A DNA stretch of 64,000 nucleotides, from positions 62,001-126,000 of the forward strand of contig NZ_JALBWV010000019.1 of the NCBI RefSeq assembly GCF_022678645.1. The letters are read 5' to 3'. Made by a program: the position numbers and the translations under genes. Numbering within the stretch: the first letter of the stretch is position 1; each line of letters begins with the position of its first letter. Positions 17,063 through 26,526 of the stretch are shown piece after piece. Below the pieces are notes generated by a model. That model did no database searches, was not told the DNA's origin, and was given only the letters and a program-made list of their open reading frames with translations. This stretch comes from Saccharopolyspora soli (GTDB taxonomy: Bacteria; Actinomycetota; Actinomycetes; Mycobacteriales; Pseudonocardiaceae).

Positions 17063-18700
17063 TCAGTCTCCTCGCACGAGTTCGGAAACCGCTTGCTCCA
17101 GCGTGGCGAGCCGGTCCGCGGCCCGCTGCTTGGCCGCCGCCAGCGAAAGCTCTCCGACCTGTTCGACGACCTGCAGGTAGCACTTGAGCTTGGGTTCGGT
17201 GCCGGAGGGGCGGATGACGACCCGAAGCCCACCCGCTCCGGTGATCACCAGCGCATCCGTGTCCGGCAGCAGGTCCGCAACGTCCACAGTGGTCCCAGCC
17301 AGCCTGGCCGGCGGCTTTGCGCGCAGTCGCCGCATGATTCGTGGTATCACGCTCAGATCCGTTACCCGCACCGAGACCTGACCGGTCCGATGCAGTCCGT
17401 GCACAGTGGACAGTTCGTCGAGCAGGTCCGGCAAGCCGCGTCCGGCCGCCTGCGCAGTGGCGGCGAGATCGCAGCTGAGCACGGCGGCGGAAATGCCGTC
17501 CTTGTCGCGCACCCAGTCCGGGTCGACGCAGTGCCCGAGGGCTTCCTCGTAGGCGTAGACCAACCCCGTCCCGGCGCCGTCACCGGCACGCACCAGCCAC
17601 TTGAACCCGGTCAGCGTCTCGGCGTAGCGGACCCCGAACTCCGCGGCGATCGAACGCAGCATGGTGGCCGACACGATCGTCGTGGCCACCAGCGGATCTG
17701 GTGCCGCTCGGCGGTCCAGTGCGGAGAGGATGTGCTGGGCGAGCAGGACACCGGTCTCGTCGCCGCGCAGCATCCGCCAGGTGCCGTTCTCCGGCACGCC
17801 GAGCGCGCACCGGTCGGCGTCCGGGTCCAGCGCGATGGCCAGATCCGCGTCGATCTCGGCGGCCAGCTCCAACAGCGCGTCGGTCGCGCCCGGCTCCTCC
17901 GGGTTCGGGAAGCCGACGGTTGGGAAGTCCGGGTCCGGTTCCGCTTGGGACGCAACGAGATGCACGTCATCGAAACCTGCGCGGTGCAGTGCTCGCAGCA
18001 GCGGTTGCGCCCCGACACCGTGCAATGCCGTCGCCGCGATCCGCAGCGTGCGAGCGTCGCCGCGCGGCAAGGTGGCCACCCGCGCCAGGTAGTCGTCCAA
18101 CGCGGACTCGTGGATCGACCAGCTTTCCTTGCGCGGCACCGAATTCGCGGCCGGTGTCGCGGCGATCGCGGCCTCGATCTCGGTGTCGGTCGGGCTCACC
18201 AGTTGGATGCCGCCCTGCAGGTACAGCTTGTAGCCGTTGTCCTGCGGCGGATTGTGCGAAGCGGTGATCTGGATACCAGCGACCGCGCGCAGCACGCGGC
18301 TGGCATGCGCGAGCACCGGCGTTGGCAGCGGCTCAGGCAGCACGCGCACGTCGAAACCGGCTGCTGCCAGCACCCCGGCTGCGTCAGCGGCGAAATCCTC
18401 CGAGCCGTGCCGCGCATCGCGACCGACCACGACGACACCGCCACTGTGACCGTGTTCGGTCAGCCAGGCCGCCAGGCCAGCCGTGGTGCGCACGACCACC
18501 GCGCGGTTCATCCCGTTCGCCCCCGCGCGCCCCGGTGCGCGCAGGCCCGCGGTCCCGAACTGCGGCATGCCGGACATCCGATCCGCGAGTTCCGCGTCAT
18601 CGGCGTCGAGCAGCCGCCGCAGCTCGGCCTGACTCCGCGGATCGACGTCGTCGGCGATCCACTGCCGGGTCGCCTCGCGCAACCGCGCATCCAGCGTCAC
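17063..18700 (-). CDS. Phosphosugar mutase (phosphomannomutase/phosphoglucomutase family)
   Basis: A 545-residue alpha-D-phosphohexomutase. The phosphoserine loop is GIQITASHNPPQDNGYKLY, the metal-binding loop ALDPDADRCALGV, the sugar-binding loop YAYEEALGHCVDP, and the phosphate-binding end is VIRPSGTEPKLKCYL. This is the form named pmmB in mycobacteria; it interconverts sugar 1- and 6-phosphates and, next to purine nucleoside phosphorylase, may act on ribose or deoxyribose 1-phosphate. The start GTG overlaps by four bases the stop of a 24-codon mini-ORF that itself overlaps the upstream gene. Confidence 0.92.
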   Translation of the reverse strand: MTLDARLREATRQWIADDVDPRSQAELRRLLDADDAELADRMSGMPQFGTAGLRAPGRAGANGMNRAVVVRTTAGLAAWLTEHGHSGGVVVVGRDARHGSEDFAADAAGVLAAAGFDVRVLPEPLPTPVLAHASRVLRAVAGIQITASHNPPQDNGYKLYLQGGIQLVSPTDTEIEAAIAATPAANSVPRKESWSIHESALDDYLARVATLPRGDARTLRIAATALHGVGAQPLLRALHRAGFDDVHLVASQAEPDPDFPTVGFPNPEEPGATDALLELAAEIDADLAIALDPDADRCALGVPENGTWRMLRGDETGVLLAQHILSALDRRAAPDPLVATTIVSATMLRSIAAEFGVRYAETLTGFKWLVRAGDGAGTGLVYAYEEALGHCVDPDWVRDKDGISAAVLSCDLAATAQAAGRGLPDLLDELSTVHGLHRTGQVSVRVTDLSVIPRIMRRLRAKPPARLAGTTVDVADLLPDTDALVITGAGGLRVVIRPSGTEPKLKCYLQVVEQVGELSLAAAKQRAADRLATLEQAVSELVRGD

Positions 18701-18771
18701 GCGGCCTCCGGTGTCTTGCGGGACACCCGCACCCGGTCGGCGTCGCGAGCGGGTGCGAAATCGTCACTCAC
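18697..18771 (-). CDS. Mini-ORF bridging the phosphorylase and mutase genes
   Basis: GTG at 18771 overlaps the stop of the purine nucleoside phosphorylase gene (GTGA), and its TGA overlaps the GTG start of the mutase gene (GTGA). It encodes 24 residues starting VSDDFAPAR and ending [11 protein letters not shown]. Its DNA is homologous to the mini-ORF at 31309-31386, including the shared run GCCGACCGGGTGCGGGTGT. It may act to couple translation, or make a peptide; I do not recognise it. Confidence 0.5.
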   Translation of the reverse strand: MSDDFAPARDADRVRVSRKTPEAA

Positions 18772-19577
18772 GCAGCCTCCAGGAGGGAGCGCAGCAGTTT
18801 GCCCATCCGGCTCGCCGAAGCTCGACCGGCGTCGAGCACTTCCTGGTGGCTCAACGGTTGTCCGCTCAGCCCAGCCGCCAGGTTCGTCACCAGCGACAGC
18901 CCGAACACCTCGGCGCCTTTGGCGCGGGCCGCGATGGCTTCCAGCACCGTCGACATCCCGACCAGGTCGACGCCGAGCCCGCGCAGCATCCGGATTTCCG
19001 CCGGGGTCTCGAAGTGCGGACCGGGCAGCCCCGCGTACACGCCTTCCTCCAGCGTGGGATCGATGCCCCGGGCCAGGTTCCGCAGCCGCGGCGAGTACAG
19101 GTCGGTGAGGTCCACGAAGTTCGCGCCGACCAGCGGCGACCGCGCGGTCATGTTGACGTGGTCGCTGATCAGCACCGGCTGGCCCACCTGCATGCCTTCG
19201 CGCAACCCGCCAGCGGCGTTGGTGAGCACCACGGTCCGGCATCCGGCGGCGGCCGCGGTCCGCACGCCGTGCGCCACCGGCTCGATGCCCTTTCCCTCGT
19301 ACAGGTGCGTCCGCCCGAGCATGACCAGCACCTGCTTGTCGCCCACCGGCACGGACCAGATCTTGCCGCTGTGCCCGATGGCGCCCGGTGCGGCGAAGCC
19401 CGGCAGGTCGGACATGCTCACCTCGGTCGCCGGTCGGCCGATCTCCTCGGCGGCGGGCTGCCAGCCGGAACCGAGCACCACCGCCAGGTCGTGGCGCGCG
19501 ATGCCGGTGACCTCGGCGAGCTTGGTGGCGGCCGCGTTCGCGGCGGCGGACGGGTCGGAAGTCGTGGAAGGCGTCAC
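18768..19577 (-). CDS. Purine nucleoside phosphorylase (trimeric type)
   Basis: A 269-residue enzyme cleaving purine (deoxy)nucleosides with phosphate in purine salvage. It has the phosphate-binding [18 protein letters not shown], the family region [18 protein letters not shown], the RTHLYEG loop, [10 protein letters not shown], and the specificity loop around the middle-to-end ([15 protein letters not shown]). The chosen start is GTG 19577 (VTPSTTSDP); an upstream in-frame start adds 11 unlikely residues. It is followed by a bridging mini-ORF and the phosphosugar mutase, which could consume its sugar 1-phosphate product. Confidence 0.94.
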   Translation of the reverse strand: MTPSTTSDPSAAANAAATKLAEVTGIARHDLAVVLGSGWQPAAEEIGRPATEVSMSDLPGFAAPGAIGHSGKIWSVPVGDKQVLVMLGRTHLYEGKGIEPVAHGVRTAAAAGCRTVVLTNAAGGLREGMQVGQPVLISDHVNMTARSPLVGANFVDLTDLYSPRLRNLARGIDPTLEEGVYAGLPGPHFETPAEIRMLRGLGVDLVGMSTVLEAIAARAKGAEVFGLSLVTNLAAGLSGQPLSHQEVLDAGRASASRMGKLLRSLLEAA

Positions 19578-19617
19578 GGCCGCGCAGCTTAGTCCTCGCA
19601 GGCCGAGCAACGCTGAT

Positions 19618-20043
19618 TCAGCGGGGCAGGAGCGCGTCGAGGTCGCCCCTGGCCCTGGCGAAGGCGAAGTGGTCGACGTAGTCGCGCGAGGCGACGATCT
19701 GGCCGTCCCGCACCCGCAGCACGAACACGCAGGGCACGGCGAACGGGGTCCCGTCGTGCGCCGTGCCGTGGTACTCGAACTCGGCGACGACCACCTCGGG
19801 GTCGGTGGTCTGGTGCACTACCACGTTGCGGGCCTGGAAATCCTGCGCTGTTCGGGTCAAACCGGCGCGGAAGTGGGCGGCCAACTGTTCGCGACCGCGC
19901 AATGTCGGACCGCCGAGGGGGTCCATCGGGTGATCCACCACGGCGTCCGTCGCGTAGAGGTTCGGCAGGTCCTCGACCTGCCGGTGGGTCACGCCGTGCA
20001 CGAGTTTTTCGAACACTTCGGTCGGGGTGGGGGCGTTGGACAT
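19618..20043 (-). CDS. SnoaL-like / NTF2-fold protein
   Basis: A 141-residue NTF2-fold protein: the helix [20 protein letters not shown], then [23 protein letters not shown], and strands ending [20 protein letters not shown]. Members are small-molecule isomerases, hydrolases or ligand-binding proteins; the reaction here is unknown. I chose ATG 20043 over an in-frame ATG five codons upstream. It is divergent from a TetR gene with a 40-bp nested palindrome between them, so that repressor probably controls it. Confidence 0.8.
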   Translation of the reverse strand: MSNAPTPTEVFEKLVHGVTHRQVEDLPNLYATDAVVDHPMDPLGGPTLRGREQLAAHFRAGLTRTAQDFQARNVVVHQTTDPEVVVAEFEYHGTAHDGTPFAVPCVFVLRVRDGQIVASRDYVDHFAFARARGDLDALLPR

Positions 20044-20084
20044 GGCTGTCTCCTGCACGCTTGGTGGAGCACCGGGAAAGTTAA

Positions 20085-20124
20085 CCGGAGCGACGACTCC
20101 GAATATATGGAGTCCTCACTCCGG
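20085..20124. promoter_or_regulatory. Nested palindromic operator between SnoaL and TetR genes
   Basis: CCGGAG (20085) pairs with CTCCGG (20119) and GACTCC (20095) with GGAGTC (20109), all centred on 20104/20105, around the AT-rich GAATATAT. The symmetry fits a TetR dimer, or two dimers, repressing both divergent genes. Confidence 0.65.
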
Positions 20125-20145
20125 TTGTCAACGAGCGGGGAGCCC

Positions 20146-20733
20146 GTGACCACACCGCAGCCAGCACCGGACCGTCCGCTGCGCGCCGACGCGCGCCGCA
20201 ACCGGGAGCGCATCCTCGACGTCGCCGACGCGGTCTTCGGCGAAGCCGGGCAGGCCGCGTCCACCGAGGAGATCGCCCGTCGCGCCGGAGTCGGCATCGG
20301 CACCGTGTTCCGGCACTTCCCGACCAAGGAAGCGCTGCTGGAAGCGGTTTTCGTGCGGAGGCTGACGGGTTTGCGCGATCGCGCCGCGCAACAGCTCGAC
20401 GCGCGTGATCCGGGGCAGGCGTTCTCGGACTTCTTCACGCTGGTGGTGCGCGACGCACCGGCGAAGCTCGCCATCGCCGGTGCCCTGGCGGACAGCGGCG
20501 CGAACCTGCGCACCGCCGTCCACGATGCGCACCAGGAGCTGCGGGCGGCCTTCGGCCGACTGCTGGAGCGGGCGCAAGCCGCCGGAGCGGTCCGCCGGGA
20601 CGTCGAACTGGCCGAGGTCTACGCGCTGCTGATCGGCACTTCCCGCGCCGCAGCTGCCGCCGACGTCGATGATCGCGTGCTCACCGGGACCTTGCGGATC
20701 GTGTTCGACGGTCTGCGCGCTACTCGGTCTTGA
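20146..20733 (+). CDS. TetR family regulator
   Basis: A 195-residue repressor. The helix-turn-helix is DVADAVFGEAGQAASTEEI, ARRAGVGIGTVFRHFPTK and EALLEAVF. The C-terminal part is the common alanine-rich actinobacterial ligand domain. I chose GTG 20146, with GGGGAG 4 bases upstream, over the in-frame ATG 20107, which lies in the middle of the palindromic operator. Its end overlaps the convergent kinase gene by 14 bases. Confidence 0.84.
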   Translation: MTTPQPAPDRPLRADARRNRERILDVADAVFGEAGQAASTEEIARRAGVGIGTVFRHFPTKEALLEAVFVRRLTGLRDRAAQQLDARDPGQAFSDFFTLVVRDAPAKLAIAGALADSGANLRTAVHDAHQELRAAFGRLLERAQAAGAVRRDVELAEVYALLIGTSRAAAAADVDDRVLTGTLRIVFDGLRATRS

Positions 20734-22417
20734 GGCTTGGCAGCACCTGGTTGAGGAACGGTTCGGCGTTGGCGGCTTGGTCGCTCGGCACCGTGACGCG
20801 CACGACCCACAGGTCGTCGCCGCGGCCGATCAGCTCCGCTGTGGTGCTGCGCTGGCGCTGCGGGCCGGGTCCGCCGACCATCTTGTGCTCGGCGGTCGTG
20901 TAGCTGATCCGCTCCATGCGGTCGCCCTCGGAAAAGCTGTTCAACACCTGGATTTGGCCCCCGCCGCCCGCCGCGGACCGCCGGAGAGCTGCCTCGTAGT
21001 CCGAGATCTTGTTGCCAGCGCGGAAGAAATTGCCGTAGCGCTGCACGGCGATCTCCGTCGCGCCATCCGGCGACACGAACGACACGACCGAACTGTTGGC
21101 GATATCGGTGCGTTCACTGTGGAACAGCCGCCAGCCCGCATCGCTCGGCGCCAGGATGCTGAACTGGCCGCCGTTGGGAGCGGAGGTGTGCTTCGCTTCG
21201 TCTGTGTGCTCGATCAGGTTGAGCTTCGCCACCGGCTCACCGGGTTCGGCGCTCGCCGTCGGCCGCTCCGGCAGCAACGACCTACCGGCGAGCAGCCGGG
21301 TCGCCGCGAAACCACCGGCCAGCGCGGCGACGAAGAGCACGACCGCGGCGATACCGAGCGCCAGCACTGGCCACGGGGACCGGCGCGGTTGCGGTGGCGG
21401 CTCCCGCAGCGCGAACGGCGGCAAACCGGGATCGTGGGCCAGCGGGGCCGAGGCCGATTCGTACGCGGGCTGCTGCATGGGCGGCAGCGCATCCCGTTTC
21501 CGCACCTTCACCGTCGGCGCGTCCGGGTCCAGCAACATCGCGAACGGGCGCGCACCGGGTTCGGGCAACAGGTGCTGGATCCGGCGGCGCACGTCGGTGA
21601 GCGCCATCCGCTGCGCCGGATCCTTGACCATCAGGCCCCTGATGATCTCGCCGATCGGACCGGGCCGGGTGGCCACCGGCACCGGACCGCGCACCACCTC
21701 GGTGATGGTGGCCAGCGGATCGTCGTCCACGTCGTAGGGCGGTCGTCCCTCGGCGGCGGCGAACATCGTGGCGCCGAGCCCCCACAGGTCCGCGGCGGCG
21801 GTGACCCCTTCGCCCGCCGCGACCTCCGGCGCGATGAACGCCGGGGTGCCGAGCAGGATGCCGGTGCTGGTGATGGTGTGTTCGGCGATGTTGCGGGAGA
21901 TGCCGAAGTCGCTGACCTTGATCCGGCCGTCGTCGCCGATCAGCACGTTGCCGGGCTTGACGTCGCGGTGCACGATGCCAGCCCGGTGCGCGGCCTCCAG
22001 CCCGGCGGCGACGCCGTCGGCGATCACCGCCAACTGGTGGTCGTCGAGCGCGCCGTGCTCGCCGAGGATCGTGGCGAGGCTCTGGGAGGGCACCAGTTCC
22101 ATCACCACGAACGGTTCGCCAGCCTCCCGAGCCACGTCGTAGAGGGTCACGACGTTGGGGTGCGAGAGCACGGCGATGGCGCGGGCCTCCCGGAGCGCGC
22201 GTTCGCGCATCTCGGCGGCCTCTTCCTCCGGCATTCCCGGCGGCAGCTTGACCTCCTTGACGGCCACCGGTCGCCGCAGCAGTTCGTCGATGCCGGACCA
22301 CACGGTGCCCATCGCACCGCCGCCGAGTTCGTGTTCCAGGCGGTACCGGTCGCCGATCAGCCGACCGGCGCCCGCGAGGGTGTCGTTGCTATCCGTGGGC
22401 ACGACCACATTTTCCAC
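20720..22417 (-). CDS. Membrane-anchored Ser/Thr protein kinase
   Basis: A 565-residue Hanks-type kinase. Residues 20-280 hold the catalytic domain: ELGGGAMGTVW glycine loop, AVKEVKL lysine, HRDVKPGNVL catalytic loop, KVSDFGIS magnesium loop and FIAPE. A single membrane helix (VLALGIAAVVLFVAALAGG) lies near residue 345, and about 200 residues follow outside the cell. They contain no PASTA repeats and look like a small sensor domain of unknown ligand. It is divergent from the Mrp antiporter operon, which might suggest envelope or ion stress signalling; that link is inference. Confidence 0.92.
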   Translation of the reverse strand: MENVVVPTDSNDTLAGAGRLIGDRYRLEHELGGGAMGTVWSGIDELLRRPVAVKEVKLPPGMPEEEAAEMRERALREARAIAVLSHPNVVTLYDVAREAGEPFVVMELVPSQSLATILGEHGALDDHQLAVIADGVAAGLEAAHRAGIVHRDVKPGNVLIGDDGRIKVSDFGISRNIAEHTITSTGILLGTPAFIAPEVAAGEGVTAAADLWGLGATMFAAAEGRPPYDVDDDPLATITEVVRGPVPVATRPGPIGEIIRGLMVKDPAQRMALTDVRRRIQHLLPEPGARPFAMLLDPDAPTVKVRKRDALPPMQQPAYESASAPLAHDPGLPPFALREPPPQPRRSPWPVLALGIAAVVLFVAALAGGFAATRLLAGRSLLPERPTASAEPGEPVAKLNLIEHTDEAKHTSAPNGGQFSILAPSDAGWRLFHSERTDIANSSVVSFVSPDGATEIAVQRYGNFFRAGNKISDYEAALRRSAAGGGGQIQVLNSFSEGDRMERISYTTAEHKMVGGPGPQRQRSTTAELIGRGDDLWVVRVTVPSDQAANAEPFLNQVLPSLKTE

Positions 22418-22853
22418 GGTCGATCGGTCGCCCGAGTGCAGACCGAACAGGATCGTTGCTCAGCTGGGACGATTGCCGGTACCGCCGAACCGCTCAGCCA
22501 GCGGGCCCGCGATGGCGTTACCAGAAGTGAACTATCCCACGCGGACAGTCGCGGATCCGGGCGCCGTGATCCGGCCAAGGTCATTTCGCCGCAACGAAAA
22601 ACGCCCTCCGAGCGGCGAATACGCCGATCACGCCGGATTGGCCGGGTCTGGTGCGTTTCGGATAAGTTGGGCACCGATCGGACCTCGCTGGACATCGGTG
22701 GCCCGAGCCTTCCTCAAGCCGATATTCGCAGCGGTCGTATTGCTGCGGCGCTTCCAGTCGCGGTGCGCCCGCGGGAGCGGCGGCGAACAATCCCGGTAGT
22801 CGGGTGTCGGCGGGTCCGCATGACCACGGCCAGTCGGCGTCGAGGAGGTGCCC
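22418..22853. promoter_or_regulatory. Divergent promoter region between kinase and Mrp operon
   Basis: A 436-base stretch between two divergent starts. I see no coding frame that stands out, no RNA gene and no repeat. It must contain the promoters of the kinase and of the Mrp operon, but I cannot fix their elements. A GAGGAGG at 22842-22848 serves as the ribosome-binding site of the first Mrp gene. Confidence 0.4.
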
Positions 22854-25214
22854 TTGTTCGCGTTCGTGATCGTGCACCTGTTGGTGGCGCTGGCCCTACC
22901 GGTCCTCGCCCGGCGCAGCACCCGTGCCGCGTTCCTGACCGCTGCGCTTCCCCCTGCCGCGGCGCTGGTGTGGGTGTTGGCGCAGGCGCAGCCCGTGCTG
23001 ACCGGGCAGGTGATCAGCGAGACGGTCGCGTGGGCGCCGTTGCTCGGGCTGGAGTTCAGCTTCCGGCTGGACCCGCTCGCGCTGCTGATGACCGTGCTGG
23101 TGGCGGGCATCGGTGCCCTCGTGCTGGTCTACTCCGACGCCTACTTCAGCCCCGGCAGCGGTGCCGCGAAGCGCTCCGCCCCGCTGCTGCTGGCCTTCGC
23201 GGGCGCGATGCTGGGGCTGGTCCTCGCCGACGATCTGATCACCGTCTACGTCTTCTGGGAACTGACCACGATCTGCTCGTTCCTGCTCGTCGGGCAGGCC
23301 GGGATCAGCCGCGAGTCGCGGCGCTCCGCGTTGCAGGCGCTGATGATCACCAGCCTGGGTGGGTTGGTGATGCTGCTCGGCTTCGTGGTGCTCGGCGAGT
23401 CCGCGGGCACTTACCGGATCTCCGAGCTGATCGCGAACCCGCCCGGTGGCACCGCGGTCGCGGTGGCCGCCGTGTTGATTCTGGTCGGAGCGTTCACCAA
23501 ATCCGCGCAACTGCCGTTCCACAACTGGCTCCCGGCGGCGATGGTGGCGCCGACTCCGATCAGCGCCTACCTGCACGCCGCGTCGATGGTCAAGGCCGGG
23601 GTGTTCCTGGTGGCCCGACTGGGGCCGGTGTTCCTCGGGGTGCCGCAGTGGTGGCTGCCTGCGGTGGTGATCGGCCTGGCCACCATGCTGCTCGGCGGCT
23701 GGCGGGCCTTGCACGAGTGCGACCTGAAGAAGCTGCTCGCCTACGGCACGGTCAGCCAACTCGGCTTCCTGATGGTGCTTTTCGGCGCTGGTACCCGCAC
23801 CGCCGCGATCGCCGGGGCCACGATGCTGTTGGCGCACGGCATGTTCAAGGCGACGCTATTCCTGGTCGTCGGCATCATCGACCACCAGACAGGCACCCGC
23901 GACATCCGCGAGCTGTCCGGGTTGGGCCGCCGGATGCCGTGGCTCGCGGCGATCTCGATCGCGGGCGCGGCGTCGATGGCTGGACTGCCCCCGATGCTCG
24001 GCTTCCTCGGCAAGGAAGCGGCGTTCAGCGCGTTCCTGGACGGTCGGCAGGGCGATCTGCTGGTCGATGCAGTGCTGGTGGTAGGCGCGATGTTGACCGT
24101 GGCCTACAGCGTCCGGGTGCTGTGGGGTGCCTTCGCGGACAAACCCGACCTGGCGCCGACCCATGCGAAGCCAGCTGGTGCCGAGGCACTGGTGCCGACC
24201 GCGTTGCCCGCGATAGCGGGCATCGCGCTGGGCGTCGGCTACCCGATCGCCGACGAGCTCGCGGGCGCCTACGCGAGCGCCTTCCCGTCCGGTCACGACC
24301 CGTACCACCTGGAACTCTGGCACGGCTGGACGGTGCCGTTGCTGTTGTCGGCGATCGCGGTGGCCGGTGGTGTGGCGCTGCACCTGAACCGAGTCCGTCT
24401 GACCGCGCTGTGGAAGCGACTGCCCCGGTTGTTCGACGCGCAGCGCGGCTACGAGCGGATCATGGCGTTGCTGGAACGGGTCGCGGTCGGCGTCACCGGT
24501 CGCCTGCAGGTGGGTTCGCTGCCGACTTACCTCGGCATCATCTTGCTGACCGTGCTGGCGATCCCCGGCTCGGCATTGGTGATCCGGGCCAGCGTGCCGG
24601 AGGATCTGCGCGCCTACGACTCCCTGTTGCAGATCCCGCTGGGCATCGTGGTGGTGGTCGCGGCGATGGCGGTGCTGCGCGCGCAACGGCGGCTGACCGC
24701 GGTGCTGCTGGTCGGCGTCGTCGGCTATGGCATCGGTGGTCTGTTCATCGTGGACGGTGGACCGGACCTGGCGTTGGCGCAATTCCTGGTCGAGACGTTG
24801 ACGCTGGTGGCGTTCGTGCTCGTGCTGCGCCGACTGCCGGTGCGGTTCAACCAGACCGACACCGCGAAAGGTCTGCGGGTGCCCAAGGCGATCATCGCCG
24901 GTGCGGCCGGGGTGTTCATCTCGCTGGCGGCGGTCATCTTCAGCGCCGCCAGGCAGACGCCGTCGGAGGCCAGCGCGGACTTCATCGCCAACGCCGAGCA
25001 CGGCGCCGGGGCGACCAATGTGGTCAACGCGATCATCGTCGACTTCCGCGCCTTCGACACGGTCGGCGAGATCGCCGTGCTCGCCGTCGCGGCCACCGGG
25101 GTCGCCAGCCTGATCCTGGCCGCCCGGCACGAACGCCGGAAACGCAGCACCCGGGTGACCCCGCCGATCCGCGTCAAGGCACTGGCCAAGCAGCAGGAGG
25201 AGGTGCGCGAATGA
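22854..25214 (+). CDS. mnhA: Mrp/Mnh Na+/H+ antiporter subunit A
   Basis: A 786-residue polytopic membrane protein homologous to complex I NuoL. It has the conserved proton-channel regions (FWELTTICSFLLVG, TKSAQLPFHNWLPAAMVAPT with its membrane lysine, SAYLHAASMVKAGVFLVAR) and a C-terminal MrpB-like extension. I chose TTG 22854, 5 bases after GAGGAGG; GTG 22848 is also in frame but lies within that site. It forms the core of the Mrp complex that exports sodium in exchange for protons. Its stop overlaps the next start (ATGA). Confidence 0.93.
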   Translation: MFAFVIVHLLVALALPVLARRSTRAAFLTAALPPAAALVWVLAQAQPVLTGQVISETVAWAPLLGLEFSFRLDPLALLMTVLVAGIGALVLVYSDAYFSPGSGAAKRSAPLLLAFAGAMLGLVLADDLITVYVFWELTTICSFLLVGQAGISRESRRSALQALMITSLGGLVMLLGFVVLGESAGTYRISELIANPPGGTAVAVAAVLILVGAFTKSAQLPFHNWLPAAMVAPTPISAYLHAASMVKAGVFLVARLGPVFLGVPQWWLPAVVIGLATMLLGGWRALHECDLKKLLAYGTVSQLGFLMVLFGAGTRTAAIAGATMLLAHGMFKATLFLVVGIIDHQTGTRDIRELSGLGRRMPWLAAISIAGAASMAGLPPMLGFLGKEAAFSAFLDGRQGDLLVDAVLVVGAMLTVAYSVRVLWGAFADKPDLAPTHAKPAGAEALVPTALPAIAGIALGVGYPIADELAGAYASAFPSGHDPYHLELWHGWTVPLLLSAIAVAGGVALHLNRVRLTALWKRLPRLFDAQRGYERIMALLERVAVGVTGRLQVGSLPTYLGIILLTVLAIPGSALVIRASVPEDLRAYDSLLQIPLGIVVVVAAMAVLRAQRRLTAVLLVGVVGYGIGGLFIVDGGPDLALAQFLVETLTLVAFVLVLRRLPVRFNQTDTAKGLRVPKAIIAGAAGVFISLAAVIFSAARQTPSEASADFIANAEHGAGATNVVNAIIVDFRAFDTVGEIAVLAVAATGVASLILAARHERRKRSTRVTPPIRVKALAKQQEEVRE

Positions 25215-25756
25215 CCTCGCCGACGAAACCCCGACCGTCCTGGACGAACTGGGACGCCCCGACCGAGCGCTGGCTGCTGTCCGGGTTCTGCCGGGACGCC
25301 AAGCAGCGCTCCGTGCTGCTGGAACTGGCCGCCCGGATCGTGTTCCCAACGGTGCTGGTGCTGTCCATCTACCTGCTGTTCGCCGGACACGACCGGGCCG
25401 GTGGCGGGTTCAGCGGCGGTCTGGTCGCCGGGCAGGCGTTCGTGCTGCGCTACTTGGCCGGTGGCCGGATGGACGACAGCGCGATCGTGTCCATGCGCCC
25501 GCCGGTGCTCATCGGCCTCGGACTGATCATCGCGACCGGTTCGGCGTTCGTGCCGCTGCTGTTCGGCGGGCAGCTCCTGGAGACCGCGATCTACAAGTTC
25601 ACCGTGCCGCTGCTGGGCGAGCTCAAGTTCGTCACCAGCGTGCTGCTGGACAGCGGGGTGTACCTGCTGATCGTCGGCGTGGTGCTGGACCTGCTGCGCA
25701 CCCTCGGCTCGGGCATCGAAGCCGACGCGGCCGCCGCGGCCAGGGGGCAACGATGA
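25211..25756 (+). CDS. mnhB: Mrp/Mnh antiporter subunit B
   Basis: A 181-residue protein with four membrane helices and the MnhB core YLLFAGHDRAGGGFSGGLV, followed by GQAFVLRYLAGG. The N-terminus carries a 45-residue hydrophilic extension before the first helix. The start overlaps the mnhA stop by four bases. Uniquely in this operon it is followed by a 133-base gap before mnhC. Confidence 0.92.
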   Translation: MTSPTKPRPSWTNWDAPTERWLLSGFCRDAKQRSVLLELAARIVFPTVLVLSIYLLFAGHDRAGGGFSGGLVAGQAFVLRYLAGGRMDDSAIVSMRPPVLIGLGLIIATGSAFVPLLFGGQLLETAIYKFTVPLLGELKFVTSVLLDSGVYLLIVGVVLDLLRTLGSGIEADAAAAARGQR

Positions 25757-25889
25757 CACCCCCTGTGTCAACCTCAGTCCTCCCGAACCGCAGCTCAGGG
25801 GAACGTGACGCAAGCCAGCCACAAGAAACCACGAAGCGGGAGATTGGGCGGGGCGCAACCACCACTGTGAAATGCGGGGAGGCGGACCA

Positions 25890-26321
25890 GTGACCATCAA
25901 CCTGGCGATGGCGATCGTGCTCGCCGTGCTGTACTCGGTCGGGTTCTATCTGCTGATGCAGCGCTCGCTGATGCGCATCCTGCTGGGCATCGTGATCCTC
26001 GGGCACGGCTCGAACCTGCTGCTGCAGACCGCCGGTGGCCCGCCCGGCCGGGCCGCGATGATCGGCACCGCGACGCCGGGCGAGATGGCCGACCCGCTGC
26101 CGCAGGCGATGGCGCTGACCGCGATCGTGATCACCTTCGCGCTCACCACCTTCCTGCTGGCGCTGGCCTACCGGTCGTGGACGCTGCTCGGCCACGACGA
26201 GGTCCGCGACGACGTGGAGGACCGGCGCATCCAGCGGCTGGAACGCCGCCTGGCCGAATCCGAGGAGGACAGCACCGAAGAGCTGGCGAAGGCGGCGCGT
26301 GGATTGGATACGCAACGGTGA
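25890..26321 (+). CDS. mnhC: Mrp/Mnh antiporter subunit C
   Basis: A 143-residue NuoK-like subunit: three membrane helices with YLLMQRSLMRILLGIVILGH and MALTAIVITFALTTFLLAL. A charged tail (RRIQRLERRLAESEED) follows. I chose GTG 25890, with GGGGAGG 8 bases upstream. The end of the gene runs into a dispersed repeat, whose left end may supply the last few codons. It pairs with subunit D in the antiporter. Confidence 0.91.
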   Translation: MTINLAMAIVLAVLYSVGFYLLMQRSLMRILLGIVILGHGSNLLLQTAGGPPGRAAMIGTATPGEMADPLPQAMALTAIVITFALTTFLLALAYRSWTLLGHDEVRDDVEDRRIQRLERRLAESEEDSTEELAKAARGLDTQR

Positions 26322-26495
26322 CGTCAGGCAAGCGGCGTCAGCCGCTTTCAACCACCTGCGCAGCTGGCACCGCCGCGGGTTCTCAGGGGTCGTCTCGCGA
26401 GGACAGCCCCGACGCCGTGTATCGGACATACATAAGTCGGGGATCCCACAGCGAGACGGCGTCTGAGGTTCCGCTTCCTGCACCGCTACGCAAAT
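26322..26495 (+). repeat. Dispersed repeat inserted between mnhC and mnhD (copy 4)
   Basis: GTCAGGCAAGCGGCGTCAGC begins the conserved part, followed by CGGGTTCTCAGGGGTCGTCT, AAGTCGGGGATCCCACAGC and GAGACGGCGTCTGAGGTTCC, matching the copies at 38282 and 47559. It fills the whole mnhC-mnhD gap of an operon whose other junctions mostly overlap. Confidence 0.8.
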
Positions 26496-26526
26496 CACGC
26501 CGCGCGGACATGAAGGAGGCGACACA

